Assembly: GCA_004325065.1 (NCBI GenBank)
Contig: PITI01000410.1
Span: 1 to 12,893, forward strand
Direction of reading: 5' to 3'
Source of the DNA: Hamiltosporidium magnivora
Lineage: Eukaryota; Microsporidia; Dubosqiidae
DNA: 12,893 nucleotides
The notes under the pieces are model-generated. The model was not told the DNA's origin. It did not search any database and worked only from the letters and a program-made list of their open reading frames with translations. The position numbers were made by a program, and so were the translations under genes. This document shows positions 9,064-12,893 of this stretch, piece by piece (within the stretch, counting starts at the first letter, position 1; the number at the start of each line of letters is the position of its first letter).

Positions 9064-9490
9064 AATAAAAAAATATTTTTTGTGGTTTTCGGCTTATTTA
9101 GCCTTGTTTTCTACCTATCAATTTTTTTTTGTGTAAGAAAGAAAATTTTGAGAAAAAAAGAATTTTATTTTGGAAAATATTTTAAGCCACAGGCTCTGCC
9201 AAACATTTGATATAAGCAATAGAATATGTTGTAGTTTCTAAAATTTATTTGACCAAAGGCCCTTCTTCTTATTCTATTCATTTCTTGGTTTTTAAATTTG
9301 ATTTGGTTTTATTCTCGACTATCTTTATCTGGCTTTCCTCATATTTTCTGTTTCTCTGCTGATGATATTTAAATTTTTATTATAAAATATAGAGGTTATT
9401 CTGGAAACCGGAGTTTTTTTAAACATTTGACAATAAAAGGCATGAAAATCTACTCTATCAGCTCATCTATTTATAAGAATTCATTCAAAA
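9064..9490. other. Intergenic region between transposase and DHFR relics
   Basis: The region is mostly pyrimidine-rich on the plus strand. On the minus strand, 9281 down to 9165 is an ATG-initiated 38-codon frame (begins MNRIRRRAFGQINFRNYN), and the frame stays open about a dozen codons before the ATG. I do not recognise it. It may be another gene fragment or chance. Confidence 0.35.
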
Positions 9491-9499
9491 TTATACCTT

Positions 9500-10065
9500 T
9501 ACATTTTTATTTTAAAATTAGCTTATGGATTTAAAACCAGGAATGACACCTAACTAAAGCGCATAAGAAGAAATCTATAGTTTTCAGACCTTCTGATATT
9601 AAGAATGCTAAAAAATAATAGACTAAAGCTAAAGAGGCCAGACTAGAGCGCTATTTTATGAGAAAAACCCTAGCCATATACAATCGAATGAAATGTTTCC
9701 ATTTCTCTGAGATAATTTAGTGGCAATGATGTTGGTCAAAACTGCTTAAAAATGCATTGGCTTGGGCGTAAACGATATTTTTATCTTTGGTGGTTCAATA
9801 ATTTATAAAAGAGTGCTGCTTCGATAGGGCTATAAATGAGATTCCCGCACTATTAATAATAACCACGAAATATAATTATACACTTTTGAAGTTAGAAAGA
9901 CAGATACGCATTTACAGCTTGAAGTTTCGAGAGATATTTAAAAATATAAAGAACTAAAATTAAAGAATGTGAAAAGAAAACTCTTTCTTAATACATACTT
10001 TTCCAAAAAAAATATTGTAAGGCGACGATTACAGAGTTACAATTATTTAATGTTCAGTTGTACCT
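9500..10065 (+). pseudogene. Decayed dihydrofolate reductase
   Basis: DHFR reduces dihydrofolate to tetrahydrofolate with NADPH for thymidylate and purine synthesis (family knowledge). Every recognisable DHFR block lies in one plus-strand frame and in the right order. LMDLKPGMTPN (9522-9554) matches the N-terminal D...GIG.N. EEIYSFQTF (9567-9593) matches the acidic active-site residue and E...F. ALFYEKN (9648-9668) matches ALIMGRKT. FPFL.DNLVAM (9696-9728) matches RPL..R.NIVLS. NDIFIFGGSIIYKRVL (9771-9818) carries the hallmark IGG..IY. KTDTHLQLEV (9897-9926) matches the CDTHFP block. SYNYLMFS (10035-10058) matches the last strand. Fifteen or so in-frame stops (for example 9555, 9594, 9708, 9747, 9825, 9873, 9939) destroy it, and LPW and the MG of MGRKT are gone. 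No frameshift is needed from 9522 to 10088, although spacing shows small codon-multiple length changes. No thymidylate synthase relic was found downstream. Confidence 0.6.
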
Positions 10066-10091
10066 CAATAAATTGTCATAAAAAAACGTGA

Positions 10092-10915
10092 TAATAAATG
10101 TTAAATTATATATTAAACAAGTGGACAAAGCTTCAATGAGATTTGTAAATATACATCAACAAAAAATATAAAAAGCAATAACGAGGCTATATATTTGTTC
10201 TGTTAACAAAGAAAAATATTTTTATAGATGAAGGAAAAAAAAAATTTAGAATCTATCAAACGTTCTTAAACCCCGATATGCATATTGTTTCAAATTACTT
10301 TATGTGATTATTAAATTAATCGGCAGGATTTTAATAAAAAAAGCCTTTCAAAATAATTATTGATATGTGTTTAAGAACAATTAGGATTAGATTTATTTAA
10401 GAGATCCCAAAATGCATTGATGAATATAACTGTAAATGGAAATATAAATACTTGTTTGAATTCGTATTTCAGATTCGAGAAAAATATAAACAATGAAGGC
10501 AATCAATATATTTATAGAAGTAATAGTTAGATTAAAAACACATTAAAATCATTTAAACTGAGAACTTAGGGCGTGTAAATTTTCAGCAAATTAGCTAACA
10601 AAAGCTAAGACCTTGGTTTATGACAAAAACCGTTAAATGATAACATTTATAAAAAATTTAAACTACTACTTCTAAAAAAAACTTCAGTATCAATTGGTTT
10701 AAAGTATGAAGTAAAATTAACAATTTAAATCAAGAGAAAAATGTATGTTATACTAGAGGGGCAGTTTCAAAAAAGGTAATAAGCTAATTCTTTTAATAGA
10801 AAATATTTGGATGTTTGGGTTTAAGACTAAAAATCTGAAATGTTTGGTTTATTAAAGAAAAAATCTTTTCTGATTATACCTTACCCAATAAGATAAACAA
10901 AAAAAATATTCAAAT
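10092..10915. other. Purine-biased intergenic stretch, no gene identified
   Basis: The plus strand is A-rich and gives short protein-like runs, for example a 36-codon ATG frame at 10420-10530 (MNITVNGNINTCLNSYF...), but no motif is recognisable. It may hold a further plus-strand relic downstream of the DHFR relic. Confidence 0.35.
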
Positions 10916-11179
10916 ATCTAAGAAAGAATCTCTCACCCTATCAGAGGCAGAATTAGCTTGGGTATTCTCTCCTTGTTGTAAGAGGCGACTTAAAGGGATT
11001 AGTCTTCTATGTTAGGGTTAAGTGTAGGGCTAATGACAAACCCTTTAAAATTACCTTGTAACGAAACCCGAAAAAGTAAAAAACCCCACTTAAAAAAAGC
11101 CGGTGAGGTGTATTAGTAGGGGAAGCTATGGCTCGTACAGGGCAGAATCCATAAATGTATAAAGGAATCTAAGAAAGAA
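10916..11179. mobile_element. 238-bp GC-richer insertion flanked by a 13-bp direct repeat (LINE/SINE-like)
   Basis: ATCTAAGAAAGAA occurs perfectly at 10916-10928 and again at 11167-11179 and bounds 238 bp (10929-11166) that is clearly richer in G+C than its flanks (about 35-48% per 60-base line). This is the pattern of a target-site duplication made by target-primed reverse transcription. The insert contains TAAGAGGCGACTTAAAGGGA (10979-10998). From memory this resembles a conserved segment of some animal non-LTR retrotransposons; that is not verified. An 8-bp inverted pair TTAAAGGG (10990-10997) and CCCTTTAA (11041-11048), with AGGGTT/AACCCT nested inside, could fold as RNA. No poly(A) tail, good pol III box or open frame was seen, so LINE fragment versus SINE is undecided. 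Confidence 0.6.
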
Positions 11180-11515
11180 CAAATTAACAATTATAAATTA
11201 CTAATTAATTAAATTCTGTTATGTTAGAAAAGAGCACAATGTATAATTTTTAAATTTAAAATTCCCTCGATCTTCAATCGCTATATAAAATGAGTAAAGG
11301 TTCATCAAATAAAATATTTCGAATCAAATACACCGAGAAATCTATAAAATATATTTTAGTGTGACATTTTACAAGCGAAATCAAGAATCAGACAAAATAA
11401 ACAAAAAATGTAATATAAAAAAACTAATCTATAATTTTTGTTATAAAAAATTGATATTTTAATATATTTCCTTGGAGTAAATAAGTTATTAATCCAAACC
11501 AATTTCAGTGTGAAC
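11180..11515. other. 3' flank of the minus-strand unknown gene
   Basis: An AT-rich spacer of about 335 bases with no gene. It holds the 3' untranslated region of the gene to its right; no clear polyadenylation signal or terminator is visible. Confidence 0.5.
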
Positions 11516-12893
11516 TCATGTTAAATTAGAGTGGATGTATTCAGATATACTCTTAAAACATTCTCCAGAATACTTTTCGAAAATTACTATATATTTAGAA
11601 TTATTAAAATATATGAAGTTTTCTGGTTCTATATTGTTATTTAATATTTTCAGACCTATTTGATACTTAAATATATTGCGCTCGAGTCCACAGTGATTTA
11701 AAGAAATTAATAGTTCGCATTTTATAAGAAAAAATATATAGCGAATTACAAAATTATCCCAGGTTTCTTTAAAAAGTATATCAAAAAATATATTTCCAAA
11801 ATTTTTTATAAACTCTAATTTGATTGTATCCTCCCTATGTCCAATAATTATCATATAAAGTATTATTTCAGTTAAATGATTTAGCTTCTCAATAAAGATA
11901 TCAGGAAGAAGAAACAATATTAGATGAAAATCATTGAAAATCCTATTGGCATATTTTAATTCATTGTTTTTTTCTGTATGGATTATATTTGTAATATCTT
12001 CGAAAAGAACTTTTAATAAATCAAATGAAACATAATAATTTGTATTATATTGAATGCAAGATACTATTCTAAACATAATTTCATTTATTTTTTTTTTAAA
12101 ATCGAGTTTTATATTTTGAATCTTCAATCGATTATCTTGCGTATTTAGAAGTGTATCTTTATGAAAGAGTCGTATGTATTCGTTTTCGCATTTTTCAAGC
12201 AAAATAAGTAACATATACATCTCTCTGTCTCTTTTAGGTATTGTATTTAAATATGAATTATTAATATAAATTGAAAAAATCAAACTTCTTATTCTAAAAA
12301 TGCCCAAATCGAAATATTTTAAATTATAAGAATTGAATAATTCCTCTAATTTTATTTTTATGTGTGATTTATCTTCAGGCCAAAATTTTAATGGAAATTT
12401 CGTATTATATAAAAAATGTGAAATTTCATTTAAGATCTCTTTAAATTTGCAAATTTCAATTTCTATTATATTAAAATTTAAAATTTTTAGGAATATATCA
12501 GTAAATAAATCTTCGCCTGATATTTCATCCAAGTTAAAATGTATATAAACCATCGCAGCTTCATAATTCACAAATTGAAAATTCTTTGTTCGGCTAAATT
12601 TAATTATTTCAATAAGCGAATTTAACAATGATGGATTTAAAAGTTTTATTTCTTCGAATGTAATTGGCATGTTTGGGTATTCTTTCAATATTTTTTTTAG
12701 TTCTGGGCTTCCATTTAAAAAACCGGAAATCAACTGATATTTTCCAAAAATGGCATCCAACGATTCTTTACAAACAATCTTATCAGGATCAATAACATCG
12801 ATTAATACTTTTTTTGATTTGTTTCGAGTCTTTGATATCGAGTGAGATCTTTTCCTAGATAAAACATAGCTCTGTAAATATTTTAAACACGGC
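11516..12893 (-). CDS. Hypothetical helix-rich protein, 5' end outside the window
   Basis: The frame is open from the right edge of the window to a TGA at 11516-11518, giving at least 458 residues, and its true start lies beyond the window. A start at 12760 would be a TTG and is not credible in a eukaryote: in-frame coding continues upstream for 44 more codons to the edge, including a basic serine-rich stretch (SRKRSHSISKTRNKSKK), and the first Met codon is well inside. The protein is rich in Ile, Leu, Phe, Asn and Lys and reads as successive amphipathic helices. It has few Gly or Pro, no signal peptide in view, no clear transmembrane segment and no catalytic motif I recognise. Near the C-terminus is a hydrophobic helix (NFVIRYIFFLIKCELLISL). 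Composition and length suit a lineage-specific microsporidian protein or a helical-repeat scaffold. The basic stretch could be a nuclear-localisation or linker segment; this is inference. Confidence 0.85.
   Translation of the reverse strand, partial: PCLKYLQSYVLSRKRSHSISKTRNKSKKVLIDVIDPDKIVCKESLDAIFGKYQLISGFLNGSPELKKILKEYPNMPITFEEIKLLNPSLLNSLIEIIKFSRTKNFQFVNYEAAMVYIHFNLDEISGEDLFTDIFLKILNFNIIEIEICKFKEILNEISHFLYNTKFPLKFWPEDKSHIKIKLEELFNSYNLKYFDLGIFRIRSLIFSIYINNSYLNTIPKRDREMYMLLILLEKCENEYIRLFHKDTLLNTQDNRLKIQNIKLDFKKKINEIMFRIVSCIQYNTNYYVSFDLLKVLFEDITNIIHTEKNNELKYANRIFNDFHLILFLLPDIFIEKLNHLTEIILYMIIIGHREDTIKLEFIKNFGNIFFDILFKETWDNFVIRYIFFLIKCELLISLNHCGLERNIFKYQIGLKILNNNIEPENFIYFNNSKYIVIFEKYSGECFKSISEYIHSNLT

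Noticed and set aside
9522..10088. Functional DHFR through stop-codon reassignment or readthrough
   Set aside because: The intact genes use TAA and TGA as true stops, the stops in the relic fall at residues of many kinds, and key residues such as LPW and the MG of MGRKT are lost.
12333..12548. Plus-strand open frame of 71 codons
   Set aside because: Antisense shadow of the long minus-strand coding region.
1..12893. CRISPR array, rRNA, or an operon-like anti-phage system
   Set aside because: No regularly spaced short repeats, no rRNA-like sequence and no cluster of intact genes exist; the intact genes are eukaryotic in character.

Overview
The window is very AT-rich, roughly three quarters A+T by eye. 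It holds only two intact, intronless coding regions in 12.9 kb, both on the minus strand: a complete glyceraldehyde-3-phosphate dehydrogenase (GAPDH, 2614-3603) and the 3' part of a large, unrecognised, helix-rich protein (11516-12893) that runs off the right edge. Both end in ordinary stops (TAA, TGA). A compact GAPDH, a Lys/Asn/Ile-rich fast-evolving unknown protein, no visible introns and very low gene density point to a microsporidian with an expanded genome, for example of the Hamiltosporidium, Edhazardia or Anncaliia kind. That assignment is inference; no rRNA or other marker gene is present.

The rest first looks empty, but reading all frames with stops and frameshifts tolerated shows a graveyard of decayed genes. 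From left to right: an unidentified relic with a CxxC motif on the minus strand (287-790); a non-LTR (LINE) reverse-transcriptase relic on the plus strand, slightly richer in G+C (1112-1666); the GAPDH gene with a 72-bp tandem repeat in its promoter (3639-3808); a Merlin/IS1595-type DDE transposase relic (+, 4235-5136); a Ty3/gypsy pol relic on the minus strand with RT, RNase H, integrase and GPY/F-like remnants in the correct order (7615 down to 5490); a second Merlin-type N-terminal relic (+, 8550-9063); a dihydrofolate reductase relic held in a single frame (+, about 9500-10065); and a 238-bp GC-richer insertion (10929-11166) bounded by a perfect 13-bp direct repeat, which looks like a LINE/SINE-type insertion. 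None of these relics can encode a full protein.

Functionally, only the glycolytic enzyme can be assigned a job. The DHFR relic suggests that a folate-pathway gene was lost or duplicated here, and the four or five transposon remnants from different classes explain why gene density is so low. All relic calls rest on motif order and spacing recognised by eye and need a frameshift-aware protein search to confirm.
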